Assembly: GCA_020747065.1 (NCBI GenBank)
Contig: JAGMVK010000003.1
Span: 1,302,001-1,366,000 of the forward strand
DNA: 64,000 bases
Origin: Cadophora sp. MPI-SDFR-AT-0126
Taxonomy: Eukaryota > Ascomycota > Leotiomycetes > Helotiales > Ploettnerulaceae
Reading direction: 5' to 3'
Part shown: positions 1-12,331 of the stretch, piece after piece
Position numbering within the stretch: the first letter of the stretch is position 1
Layout: every line of letters begins with the position of its first letter
The notes under the pieces: model-generated
What the model saw: the letters and a program-made list of their open reading frames with translations, nothing else
Database searches by the model: none
Told to the model about the DNA's origin: nothing
Program-made: the position numbers and the translations under genes

Positions 1-1380
1 AAGTGCGCTAGTCCTGCCACCTAAGGTATCAGATTTATTACGGGCTGGAAAGAAGGTATGAAAATGGTCATATAGAAGAGGTATGATCAGCGATCGAGGG
101 CTAAAGATCGATCCTCTTTCACCAAAAAAAAAAAAACTTGCGAATAAGCAGCTAAGTCTGCCCCAATACCCCGTGTATTGGCGTTTAGTTGATACATGCA
201 AGACATATTCAGCTGTATTGACTGGTAGGTGGTGAGCCGTCCAATGGCTGGACGGGAGGAACATCAGCCATCCAGGGACCAGCGATTGTGGCATGTACAA
301 TGATCGAAACCAATGGCTTACCATCACTAAGGAGAATAATATCGCCATGCAATGCAGTGTACAGCAATCAGGGGCGTGTCTCTTTCTTTGCTCTCCGCTG
401 TATCGAGACACAAAATGCCACTTATTCAAGCTGTGAATGTAAGTGTTGTTTCGCAATTCTTAATCCCATTTCATCTCATGAATAGGAAGCCGGGTGAGGG
501 TGTGTCTCTTTCCGGCCACTTCAGATACTTAAGATCGAACTGTGATACAGTGTACCGCTCAGACTGCAATCCAGAACATAACTAGTATGCTTCAGCATTT
601 TTTTTAGCACTCCATTCAAACTTTTCAAGTATGACCGATATTCCCAGCAGATTCATGGCTATCGAAAATGTGAATCTTTCCATACTTGAGCATGTCAGAA
701 TGCTGGTCTCGACCTCGATCAGTAACTGGGAGATGACTCGGGGATTTTCCAGGGGTAAAAGCTTGTTTTCTCCCCTGCCGTGGAACAGGGGCTGAGGTAA
801 GCCACCGGGTCGTATGTTCACCGTTTTCTGTCAGAAGAGGCTCGCAAATATTCATACCGCTGTACTCCATTCTACTCTACTCTCCTCTCCCGGACCAGTC
901 GCCGAGGGGAGGGACTCGGGATTTGCAAGTGTCTCGCTGTCATTCGCCCTTTACTTCATCTGCTACCAGAATTCTCTCTTGGCGGTATTCCGTTGTGTTC
1001 ATTCTTCGAGTGTTGCGCCTTCCGTGTTTGACGTTGAAAAGTTGAGAACCAACACCTTTGACGTTGATTGCTCTTTCCTCCCCTGCAGGCTACAGGCATG
1101 AGATTTGATTGCTGTGTCCAAGGATTCATTCGTGAATAGGAAGGAAGGAGTACAAGTGGAGCAAGCTAGAAGCTTGGCGAGATTAGATGGTGTTTGGTAT
1201 TTGGTATTTAACTTTCCAAGGTCCCCCCTCGACAAGTGGTAGAGTGCAGTGTAGTGTCATCCCATCTTCACTACGGTCCAGTTCATCTCATCTTTTCCCT
1301 CTTTTCTCGCTTGGTATTCCGACGGCATAGCAGTCAAGAATTTCAAACTTTCCATTATTCTGGGCGAGACGCTGTACACC
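1..1380. other. Gene-poor left flank, no supported gene
   Basis: No open frame here has codon structure, domain content or splice signals that I can support; the open frames are short and overlap on both strands. A poly-A run lies at about 123-136. The last few hundred bases should hold the promoter and leader of the secreted-protein gene that starts at 1381. Confidence 0.5.
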
Positions 1381-2029
1381 ATGCAATTCAACGCCATATT
1401 CGTCCTCACTGGACTCCTGGCTCTCACAAGTGCCACTCCACAGTCCCCAGAGTAGGTGATGTCTCAACTCCATCCCAGCTCATCTTATATCCCCACAAAT
1501 TCTCTTCAGCAAATGAACAAGCACGATCAAATGCTAAAAAGTTAACAAATCACTGACCTCATCCCCAAAACACAGACAATCCACCGCCGCAGCCAACGCC
1601 CTAGTCTCCTATCTCGAAGATCTCTCCACCAACACCGCGTTCCTCTCCGCCATCAGCGCCATCCAAACCGACAGCGCAGCCGTCTCGTCCCTTTCCGCAT
1701 TCGAAGCCTCGGTCTCATCCGTCTTCGAGAACCAAGAAACCCTCGCAACGGACTATCTAAACGGCGTACCCGAGACCGTCCGTCCGTTCTTCAGCAGTGT
1801 TTATCAGGCTGAGGCGAGCATTCTGACCGCGAATGGGTTTAGCAACCCGTTGAAGAGTGTGACAGCTACGGCGATGAGTACGGGGACGGGAACGGCAACT
1901 GGGGCGGGTGCTCAAGCAACGAGTTCGAGTACCGCTGGTGCGGCAGCGAGAGAGACGGGTTTGGGGAGGGTGGGACAGGTTGCTGTTGCTGGGGCGGTGG
2001 GATTTGTTGGTGTAGTCATGGCGCTGTAA
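1381..2029 (+). CDS. Small secreted GPI-anchored surface protein
   Basis: Two exons (1381-1451, 1576-2029) give 174 aa. The intron has a GTAGGT donor and a CACAG acceptor, and the frame is kept (GA+A = Glu). Residues 1-19 are a clear signal peptide (MQFNAIFVLTGLLALTSA). The mature part is an Ala/Ser-rich helical stretch of about 100 residues with no cysteines. It is followed by a Thr/Ser/Gly/Ala linker and a hydrophobic C-terminus (VAVAGAVGFVGVVMAL) with no charged tail, the pattern of a GPI-attachment signal. It probably sits on the plasma membrane or in the cell wall. I do not recognise an enzymatic domain. Small proteins of this layout are common in filamentous fungi and usually uncharacterised. 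The start is the only ATG that opens the signal peptide. Confidence 0.72.
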
Positions 2030-2485
2030 GGTGCATGATTGTTGTATTGGCTAGCTGGCCGGAGACGGAGAAACGAGAAGAGTTGGAATTCACGGAGTGA
2101 GAATGGTAACGAGATGCGGGTGATGATACCCTTGGCCCTGTCGTGTACGGTAATGATAATTTGCTACTGCGCTTTCCTGCTGAGACTTGACTAGATTTGG
2201 TGAAGCGAACATACCTGCACCAAAGTCAACAAGAGCAAAAGTCACACAATCTTGGCGACTGCCATCAGTCGAATCTTTTCACTTCAGCCTGGCCCATGCA
2301 TGCATGTTGAAGACTTCACAATTAATCGTACTTGTCATTAAAATTTCGCATGTTATCTTGGATGACAACCGGACGTGCCCTCATACCTACACATCATCTT
2401 ATGTCAACTGACACCATTTCCCGTTCCTAAACGCCAAGCCAGCCATGCCATGCATACCATGTAAATACACTATTTCGATATTTTC
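2030..2485. other. Tail-to-tail intergenic spacer
   Basis: Spacer between the stop of the GPI-protein gene on the plus strand and the stop of RFC2 on the minus strand. It should hold both 3' UTRs and terminators. No gene is visible. Confidence 0.5.
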
Positions 2486-3814
2486 TCAGGGCCCCGAGAG
2501 TACATTCGATATCCGCAATGCCAGGTCAAGGATCGTTAAATGCTCGTCTGAGCCGTCAACAAGTCGCTTATCAGCTTCCGAGAAGATGAGCGTAATCCTG
2601 TTCTTCTGGATATCGGGAATCTCTTCGGTGTAAATAATTGATTGGAAGAGCTTTACGTTGTTAGCGAGATGTCGGGGTGGATTAGGACAAGTAGGAAGAG
2701 GATATACCTGAGTGAGGACTTGAGTAGCACTCCAGCCATCAGCAACCATATCCGTGACCACTCCCGACACAGCTGTATATACAGCTCCCTTTGATCTCGG
2801 CTGCATAGCTTTGACCAATATGTTGATCGTGGCATCAGGTATCACACCCGCAATATCCTCCACGCTCTTCACCGTAACCTTCTTCTTCTCCTTGTCAACA
2901 TCCATAGCGTCATTGTCTTCTTCCTCTTCCTCGTCCTTGGCTCCCACCGCACCCACCAACCGCGCCGCGCTCTGCAAGAACGTAATCGCCTTTCTCAGAT
3001 CCCCCTCACTACACCTAATCAACGTGTCCGCCGCCCCATCCTCAAGCGCAACCCCCTCCTTCTCAGCAATCTCCTCCACCCTCCTCTTCGCATTACCAAC
3101 ATCCAAACTCTTGAATCGGAATTTACTACACCTACTCGCCAACGGATCAATAATCCTCGTCACATAATTGCAGATCAAGCAGAACCGCGTGATCTTCGAG
3201 TACGTCTCCATCGTCCTGCGCAGCGCACTCTGCGCATCCTGCGTCATGCTGTCCGCCTCGTCCAGAATGATGATCTTGTACGGCGGGCAGGGATACTGTG
3301 CGCGGTAGGCGGCGGACGGGTTCGAGAGCTGCATGCGCGCGAAGTCTTTGACTTTCTCGCGGACGATGGATATGCCGCGTTCGTCAGACGCGTTGAGTTC
3401 GAGGACGCGGGATTTGATCAGTTCGGGCCCGTAGAGCTCTTTGGCGAGGGCGAGGACGGTGGAGGTTTTTCCTGTGCCTGGAGGCCCGTAGAAGAGCATG
3501 TGTGGGAGCTGGGGGTGGGATCGTTAGTTGGGTTGGTGTAAGATGATGGGAGAGGGGAATCGTACGTTGGAGGATTGCAGAGTTCGTTGTAGAACGGTGA
3601 TGGTGTGGTCTTGGGCTGTTACGTCATTGAGGTTCTTTGGACGACTGTATTTCTATCAGAATCGAAGTCGGGGTTGGAAAAGAGGATATTGAGCTTACTA
3701 TTTCTCAACCCATGGTTGCAATCTGGTGTTCTCTTTCGCAGCTGGGGCTTTTGCAGATGCGCCGTTTGTCGCAGCTGCTTCCTTACGGGCCTTAATATCG
3801 AAGAATCCTGCCAT
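2486..3814 (-). CDS. RFC2: Replication factor C subunit 2 (human RFC4 type)
   Basis: AAA+ subunit of the RFC clamp loader, which opens PCNA and loads it at primer-template junctions in the nucleus. Four exons (3814-3699, 3644-3566, 3508-2708, 2650-2486) give 386 aa, the expected family length. Visible motifs are the N-terminal [16 protein letters not shown] box, Walker A GPPGTGKT at about residue 73, Walker [10 protein letters not shown], sensor-1/SRC region ([20 protein letters not shown]), and a C-terminal collar helix region. The phrase [11 protein letters not shown] is typical of small RFC subunits, and the subunit order of motifs fits yeast Rfc2. An acidic Glu/Asp patch (about residues 257-270) is inserted before the collar domain. 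The last intron is 57 nt, a multiple of three without stops, so it could be read through and mis-annotated as 19 extra residues. Confidence 0.95.
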
Positions 3815-5459
3815 GGCTGTTTTTTGTGTCGGGGAATGGCGTTAGGAGGTAATAGAGTACGAATTGAACCCCGAAATGGTTGAGTGAGGCTCGATATCTT
3901 TTTCTGGGGGACGCCCCGCCTCGGGTGGACGCGTTTGTGGCGCGTTCACTTGACTTCATTACGCGAACGGTGATGCTCGGATGAAACATTTAGCCTGCTT
4001 TATTAGGTTTTGAGAGGCTCGTTTGAGTTCTTCAAAAACAACGACGTTGATAAGTTTCAATACAACCATTTCTATGATTCTCTTATACATTTGATATTTT
4101 CGAGCTTCGTCTCTTCCTCGAACGACTTCTTCCATGCTTGCCAAGTGATGGAATCTAGCAAGCACAACAATTGAGGAAGTCAGGGAGTATACATCATGCT
4201 TCTACAACCAAATTCTAGCCCTAATGGCTCGAGCGTTTCAAAGTCGAGTATTGCGGAAACAACATTGATCTGACTACAATGCTTCTATCACCACCCTGAA
4301 CGGACACATTTTGGCGAATGACGATAATCACAATCTTTCGAAACTCAGGATCTTAGGCCAACATTGGAGATCGCTTGTCTCTCACTAGAAATTCGGCAGC
4401 CAAGGCAAGTTTCAAATTGCTCAAGAAAGCTCGACTGAGTATGACACGGCTGTCACATTTATCTTGTGTTTTCTTGATCTTCTGTATTTTCCTGATCTTC
4501 AACCTTACTTCGAAGTAGCTTTGTGAAGTGACGTTTAATCGTTCAATCGTTCTGTTATTTTGCTCCTGTCCACAAATCTGCTGGCAAAAGTTTGATGCTC
4601 TTCAAATGTTCTGCCCTTGTCCTGGACATAAGTATGTCTGAACTGAGACAGAGGTGCTGGTAGGCGGCGACTGCTTCGAAGCAATGCATTCATTCATGGA
4701 CGTACCAGTTTTTGTAGCTATTCCCGGCGAAGGAGCACGTTCACGAATCAGAATCTCGAAGTTGCTTGCTCATCCTTTCTGCAACTTCTTCAAGCACTAG
4801 ATGTATAGTACCTTTCATGGTTTGAATGTTCTTCAAATCGTGAGAATCATCGTCGCTCACAATGATATAACCTATTATCCTCGAATGCATCTTCGTGCTA
4901 GCAAGGGCAGAATCAGTCTAGATGGGACTCCCCGACCTCTCACAGAGCTTTCGACATTACCACTAGTCCAATATTTCCGATGAAAGTCAAGGAGGGCAGA
5001 ACGGAGCAATGAAGAACCGTGCCAGGAGCCTTCATCCAATCGCTACTGGACCTCAGTCTGTATTCGCGAAAAATTGAGCTCGTTGACAGGCTGCGTCGTG
5101 CGGCGGGATCTTAGCCAAGGCTTTGGCGGGCAGCAAACTTGCTCAATATATCGCAACACAACACCAAAAGGGTGAAAACGTGGAAAGTTCACCGCACCGA
5201 CTATTCGATTATGGATCGTAAGATTGACAGGTGTAGGAAACAGTCTACTTGAGTGGATTGTGGCCCATTCCGTACGCTTTATCTGTATCTGAAAAACACT
5301 CAAACAGACTCTTTCAGTGCCGCAACCTCGCCGACGGTGACAAGTGCCCAAACTACAAAGTCCAAGGCTGTCCCGCTTGCCGAAGAAACAGTCTGTATTC
5401 TGCAACACTGCCAGTCTATCATCTTCAAGCATTTGATTGTTTTTTAAACATTTGCCAAA
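3815..5459. other. Intergenic region upstream of RFC2 and CTR gene
   Basis: About 1.6 kb between two divergently transcribed genes. It should contain both promoters. I see short open frames on the minus strand at 3960-4800 that read a little like protein but are broken by stops in every frame. I cannot support a gene or a named relic. Confidence 0.45.
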
Positions 5460-6261
5460 ATGGACATGGGAAGTACAACAGTGAGCATGGCTGCGTCCAG
5501 CACCATGGCTATGGATATGTCTTCAACTGCTACCGGCGCCGCAGCCTCTGCGAGCACAACCGCCGCCATGTCTATGGATATGGGTGGTTCATGCAAGATC
5601 TCTGTAATCCTTTCTGGCCACTTCTCACCTGTAAACAGGCTAACCCAAACTTTCAGATGTTGTGGAACTGGAACACCGTTGACTCCTGTACTTCCCCAGT
5701 GAATCCGCCCCAACCATCCCGATCACAGCTGACATTCAAGGCTTCATCGCAAGATCATGGCACATCACCTCGGAAGGCATGTTTGCCGGCTGCTGTGTCG
5801 GTGTCATTCTCCTCGTCATGTCTCTTGAATTTCTTCGCCGCCTAGGCAAAGAGTACGACCGATTCATCCTCCGCCAACACGCACGCCAACAAGCCTCCAT
5901 CATCAGCACCAACTCCGAGACTGGATCTTCAGCCGTTGTTGGTAAGGACGCCACTGTAGCATGCACTCGTCGACCCAACAGAGGCATGGCACCGTTCAGA
6001 CCGAATATCTTCCAACAAATGATCCGCGCTTCGCTGCATATGGTTTCGTTTACGGTTGCGTACTTTGTCATGTTGCTTGCTATGTACTATAATGGATATA
6101 TTATCATTTGTATCATTATCGGGGCGTGGCTTGGTTCGTTTGTGTTTAGCTGGGAGACTGTCGACTTGGGGTGAGTAGTTCCCGGGTTTTTGATGAATCG
6201 AAGACTTCACTGACTTTATCACAGTGGACCAAAGGAGGAAATTACTGTTTGTTGTGGTTAA
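5460..6261 (+). CDS. High-affinity copper transporter, CTR family
   Basis: Imports Cu(I) across the plasma (or vacuolar) membrane as a trimer. Four exons (5460-5603, 5657-5687, 5741-6170, 6225-6261) give 213 aa. The N-terminus is rich in Met-x-Met motifs (MDMG, MAMDMSS, MSMDMGG), the copper-collecting feature of the family. The start of TM1 carries MLWNWNTVDSCF and is followed by SEGMFAGCC. TM2 holds the MxxxM selectivity motif (MLLAM) and TM3 the packing motif GxxxG (GAWLG). The last residues include a Cys-Cys pair (TVCCG), typical of fungal CTR tails. The 31-nt second exon is only found by splicing; without it TM1 is lost. The ATG context (CCAAAATGG) is strong. Copper-responsive transcription is likely for this family, but I did not identify a specific element. 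Confidence 0.9.
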
Positions 6262-6566
6262 GAGAGGTTTGAGTACACCGCAGAACAGAAGGGGGGAGTG
6301 GGAATATGGCACTAGTGGAACGTAGCCGTGAAGAATTCATGTACATACTTCGTGCTCAGGACGTGAGAGGATTTTCGCCAGTCTCCATAGGAGAAGCGAG
6401 TAATAATTGTGAGCAAACATACCTCTAATGGCAAGTCTAACAACGCCGTATTTTGCCTCCAGGGTTCAGCCACAACGCCTTCAAATGCTCCTTATACTGC
6501 TGCTGAATCAAATCAAGCCGTCTGCACCCCATGTTCCTTTTTGTGTTCAAAGAGGTAGAAGATCTT
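6262..6566. other. Tail-to-tail spacer
   Basis: Short region between the CTR gene (plus) and DUS2 (minus) stops. Only 3' UTR and terminator functions are expected. Confidence 0.5.
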
Positions 6567-8592
<2,026 letters not shown>

Positions 8593-8871
8593 ATGTTCCC
8601 TCAAGGTCGTCACCTTATTCGGGCATCCATACGTGCAGTTGCAAGTACGCCCAGCACCAGATCAGCAGCCTCAGCCTCTCAAAGTCATCTGCAGGCCCGG
8701 GTACATTCGTTCTCGCTCGCGACCTCCACGCTGGCGCCATTAACCTCCACCAAAAAAATTTCCTCTTCCTCTTCATCCCGCACTCAACAGATAGCTCGAC
8801 ATTTCTCGAGCTCATCTCCCTCTCCCTCTTCTTCTACCAACAACAACAATACTTCTTCGCCAAACGCAAAT
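8593..8871 (+). promoter_or_regulatory. Alternative N-terminal extension, likely mitochondrial presequence
   Basis: These 93 in-frame codons precede the strong internal ATG at 8872. Positively charged, Ser-rich and nearly free of Asp/Glu. Contains RHFSSSS, a string common next to matrix-protease cleavage sites. There is no stop between the two ATGs, so both forms share all downstream exons. Confidence 0.6.
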
Positions 8872-10042
8872 ATGGCCTCTCAATACACCACCCGCAAGGT
8901 CGCTGCTCCGAACACTTTGGAGCACCGCATCTACATCGAGAAGGATGGAGTCCCAATCTCCCCCTTCCACGATATTCCTCTCTATGCCAACGAGCAACAG
9001 ACTATCTTGAACATGATCGTTGAGATCCCAAGGTGGACCAACGCAAAGATGGAGGTGCGCTCATTCTTTTGCCATTTTTCTTGATGTTGTTCTGGCATGA
9101 TATACCCCGCAATCGCCTTGTCAACACCGCAATTCGTACCCCTCCATGCACCACGATCCACCGCCTCAATCCCAAATATCTGCTAACTTTTCTCTTAATT
9201 GGGCAGATCAGTAAGGCCGACTTACTTAATCCTATCAAGCAAGACATCAAGAAGGGCAAGCTTCGTTTCGTCCGCAACTGCTTCCCCCACAAGGGTTATC
9301 TCTGGAACTACGGTGCTTTCCCTCAAGTATTTACATCTGCCGCCCTCAAAATGATACTTCTAACCGCATTTTAGACATGGGAGGACCCCAATCTCATCCA
9401 CCCCGAGACCAAGGCCAAGGGTGACAACGACCCATTGGATGTCTGCGAGATTGGAGAGCTCGTCGGATACCCTGGTCAGGTCAAGCAAGTCAAGGTCCTC
9501 GGTGTCATGGCTCTTCTTGATGAGGAGGAGACCGACTGGAAGGTTATTGTCATCGATGTCAACGATCCATTGGCTCCCAAGCTCAATGATGTTGAGGATG
9601 TCGAGAGACACTTGCCAGGTCTTTTGAGAGCTACGAATGAGTGGTTCAGAATCTACAAAATCCCAGACGGGAAGCCAGAGAACCAGTTCGCTTTCACTGG
9701 CGAGTGCAAGAACAAGAAGTAAGTCAAGCCCATAGTTCTGTATCTATCCAAGACTAATTTGAGGAGGTACGCTACCGACGTCGTTCGTGAGTGTGCTGAG
9801 GCTTGGGAGAAGCTCATCACTGGAAAGACTACTCCTGGTGAAATCTCCACGTGAGTACCATCATATCCAATCCTTAATGTAGTTGCCTGACAGATTCCAG
9901 CACCAACCTCACTGTGAAGCAATCCCAAAGCCGTGTCACCCCCGATCAGCTTCCTCCTATTCCCCAAAATGAGAACCTCACTCCAGCGCCAATTGACCCC
10001 AGCATTGACAAGTGGTTCTTCATCTCTGGAGCCGCTGCTTAA
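8593..10042 (+). CDS. IPP1: Inorganic pyrophosphatase, possible dual-targeted
   Basis: Hydrolyses pyrophosphate to phosphate, pulling biosynthetic reactions forward. Five exons (8593-9054, 9207-9326, 9375-9718, 9767-9850, 9901-10042) give 383 aa from the first ATG, or 290 aa from the internal ATG at 8872. The 290-aa form matches the family length of cytosolic fungal enzymes. The family signature [11 protein letters not shown] is present, as are [12 protein letters not shown] near the start of the domain and [15 protein letters not shown]. The first ATG adds 93 residues rich in Ser, Arg and Thr and poor in acidic residues ([19 protein letters not shown]... [13 protein letters not shown]), which looks like a mitochondrial presequence. 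The first ATG is in weak context (T at -3); the second is strong (A at -3, G at +4). This suggests leaky scanning and two compartments from one gene. That is inference. Confidence 0.92.
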
Positions 10043-10366
10043 ACGTGGAATATGGACTGGATCGAGATCATGAACATATGTGCATGATTGGAGGATGGTA
10101 CAAAAGTTCCCAAATACCTATAGATGATGCTTTTTCGATGGATTACACAAAGAATGCCTAGGGAATGAACCTCTGCCGCATTTGAATTGAAGTTTCTGTG
10201 ACTCTGTATCTGGCTGTGCTCATCTTCCACACCACTAATCGCTTGCGGCCTGTATGGTGATAACAGAGACCGCTCAGCTGCCTTCTTCTACTCACAAGAC
10301 TGTAGTATTTGTACATTCTCCCAACGCCTCCCATGCAATGATATACAGCTGAATATACAGCATTCT
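10043..10366. other. Tail-to-tail spacer
   Basis: Between the pyrophosphatase (plus) and mL53 (minus) stops. 3' UTR and terminator sequence only. Confidence 0.5.
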
Positions 10367-10714
10367 TCAGTTTCCATTCAACTCCTCCTGTCTCGATAGT
10401 ATCCTCGAATGTCTATCCACCTCCTCCACTACACCTTTGATTCCCAGCTTCTCCGCATCCAGCTTCATCTCTTTTCCGTCTTCTGCAATAAAAGTTAGGA
10501 CGGTTGCTTCTCGACATATCAAACGAGGATCCATACTGAACTTCACCGCCACAAAACTCTTGTCCCTCGACGTTCGCGGTAATAATCTGGTATCGATCTT
10601 CATAGACTGTCGCGCATTTGGTGGGAGGAACGAGAGGAACAGTCGGGCAGTCTTTGCTTTGGGAGAGAATGGATTGAAGACAGTTGACACTTCTGTGAGG
10701 AATCTGGTAATCAT
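10367..10714 (-). CDS. MRPL44: Mitochondrial large ribosomal subunit protein mL53
   Basis: Component of the mitochondrial 54S subunit; mL53 is yeast Mrpl44. Two exons (10714-10537, 10482-10367) give 97 aa, the normal size. The start MITRFLTEVSTVFNPFSPKA is the conserved N-terminus of the family, and the C-terminus has VVEEVDRHSRIL. The 54-nt intron (10483-10536) is a multiple of three and has no stop. Removing it restores the conserved join VKFKDGKEMKLD, so the read-through version with 18 extra residues is wrong. A second possible intron lies in the 5' leader (donor GTGAGT near 10793, acceptor near 10746). The gene is divergent from SEC20 with about 276 bp between starts. Confidence 0.9.
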   Translation of the reverse strand: MITRFLTEVSTVFNPFSPKAKTARLFLSFLPPNARQSMKIDTRLLPRTSRDKSFVAVKFSMDPRLICREATVLTFIAEDGKEMKLDAEKLGIKGVVEEVDRHSRILSRQEELNGN

Positions 10715-10990
10715 CTTGAGAATTGGAGGGTGTTTGCGCAGCTGTGATAAACAATTAGTTTTTACCAGTCTTGAAAACGCCTTGGATTTCTCCTACTCAC
10801 GTACACAACTGCGACACTTCCTTGAAAGAGACGGAGCGAGGTCTCGAAGGCGTTGTCGCGAATATCAAAAGTTACACACGAGCGCGGCAAATTCCGAGTC
10901 GCTCCAGTTTTCAAGGCCAACTTGCTGCCAGCTTTCCTTAGAAACAACGAATTTGACAAACCCAACATTCACAACGACAAAAACAATAAA
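10715..10990. promoter_or_regulatory. Compact bidirectional promoter mL53 / SEC20
   Basis: Only about 276 bp separate the two divergent starts. On the minus strand the frame upstream of mL53 is open through a GTGAGT...CACAG intron-like segment, so the mL53 leader probably overlaps the SEC20 upstream region. Confidence 0.45.
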
Positions 10991-12331
10991 ATGTCCTTCG
11001 AACTCATATCCGAGCGTCTGAAAGCTCTGCAAGAGTCAAATACACAACTTAAAGAGCTCATCAATCGGCTTGCAACCATCAATTTCCAACCTGGATCCGT
11101 GCCTCTGGGAGGCGATGACGAGGACAATGTCATGCAGGAACTTGCTGCGGAGATACACCAGCTGATACGGGAGGAGGAGGAGGACTTCGAATTGCTGAAT
11201 GAGGAGGTTGAGGAGCTGGATGAGGGGAAGAGGGGGAGTGAGATGGAGCAGCAGAAGGCGGAGCTCAAAGGTGCTGTCATGAGGGGTATGAGAGAGCTTA
11301 AATTGTACGGATCCTTCTCTTTCGTCGAATTTATAGCTACCATCAGAGCTGACGAGTACATCAGATGCCAATCCTCCTTCCGCAAAGCCCAAATATCAGC
11401 AAAGCGGAGTCTAGAAGCTGCACAGCGCGCCGAACGAGACCTCCTTCTACAGTCGTACCTCGAACCGCGGAGCGATACCTCGTCTCCTGTACCTGGACAG
11501 TACCGCCGGACTCGAGAGAACATAGAGCTTTCAAAAGATGAGAAGACTGTGAATGCGAGCAGCGATGTGACGATAGCCCTGAGACGGACACACGATATGA
11601 TGGCTTCCGAGCTGGCACGCTCGAAGTTCGCCCATGAAACGCTGCAGGAATCAACCGCTGCATTGGCACAGCTTTCCGAAACTTACTCTACGCTGGATAC
11701 GCTGCTGTCAAGCTCCAAGAATTTGCTGGGGACGTTGCTGCGTAGTCAGAAGAGCGATACCTGGTACCTCGAGACGGCGTTTTATATCCTGCTTACGACG
11801 ATTGTATGGCTGGTGTGGAGGAGGCTGCTTTACGGCCCTACATGGTGGCTTGTTTGGTTTCCCATGAAGATGTTCATCAAAGGATGGATGGGTGTCTTCA
11901 CTGCTATGGGGCTGCTGGGTGGTAATCCGACGAGTATGAGTGTGAGTGTTAGTCCGGCTATGAGCTCTGTAGTGAGCCATGCAACGGTCGCGCATAGCAG
12001 TGGAACGAGAGGTCCCAGACCGACGGGTGGACCGCCTGGTTCACAGCATATTCAGGTTGGTGGCGGTGGGAGGGGAGCACCAATGAGACAGGGTCAGAGG
12101 AGTGTACCTGAACCTTCTGGGGACAGCATGTCTGAGCAAGTCGGGAGGATCATTGATGAGAGTCAAAATCAGGATGGAACAGATGAGAAGCCTGCTGATG
12201 GATCTCAGGGAGGAGAACAGGCAGCTGAACAAGCTGAGCCGAGAAATCCCAAAAAGAGGATGTGGGAGGAGCCGGTGGAGGCTGAGAAACAAGCTGCGAA
12301 AGAGTCTCGGGAGAAGCATGATGAGCTCTAG
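10991..12331 (+). CDS. SEC20: Sec20-family SNARE of ER-Golgi retrograde transport
   Basis: Q-SNARE on the ER that receives COPI vesicles from the Golgi. Two exons (10991-11304, 11365-12331) give 426 aa. The cytosolic N-terminus is coiled coil. The Sec20 SNARE segment (about residues 225-275) includes SELARSKFAHETLQESTAAL and the pre-membrane SQKSDTWYL. One membrane span follows (FYILLTTIVWLVW). The lumenal tail of about 140 residues is Gly/Ser/Pro-rich and then acidic. The protein ends in KHDEL, the ER-retrieval signal also found on yeast Sec20, which settles the identity. The 60-nt intron is 3n and stop-free, but it has a good branch point (GCTGAC) and acceptor, and removing it gives MRELKLCQSSFRKAQ. 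The start chosen at 10991 follows AACAATAAAATG and matches the family N-terminus. Confidence 0.9.
   Translation: MSFELISERLKALQESNTQLKELINRLATINFQPGSVPLGGDDEDNVMQELAAEIHQLIREEEEDFELLNEEVEELDEGKRGSEMEQQKAELKGAVMRGMRELKLYGSFSFVEFIATIRADEYIRCQSSFRKAQISAKRSLEAAQRAERDLLLQSYLEPRSDTSSPVPGQYRRTRENIELSKDEKTVNASSDVTIALRRTHDMMASELARSKFAHETLQESTAALAQLSETYSTLDTLLSSSKNLLGTLLRSQKSDTWYLETAFYILLTTIVWLVWRRLLYGPTWWLVWFPMKMFIKGWMGVFTAMGLLGGNPTSMSVSVSPAMSSVVSHATVAHSSGTRGPRPTGGPPGSQHIQVGGGGRGAPMRQGQRSVPEPSGDSMSEQVGRIIDESQNQDGTDEKPADGSQGGEQAAEQAEPRNPKKRMWEEPVEAEKQAAKESREKHDEL

Noticed and set aside
3959..4800. Possible relic gene on the minus strand upstream of RFC2
   Set aside because: Segments read somewhat like protein, but all three frames carry frequent stops and I could not follow one reading frame with conserved motifs.
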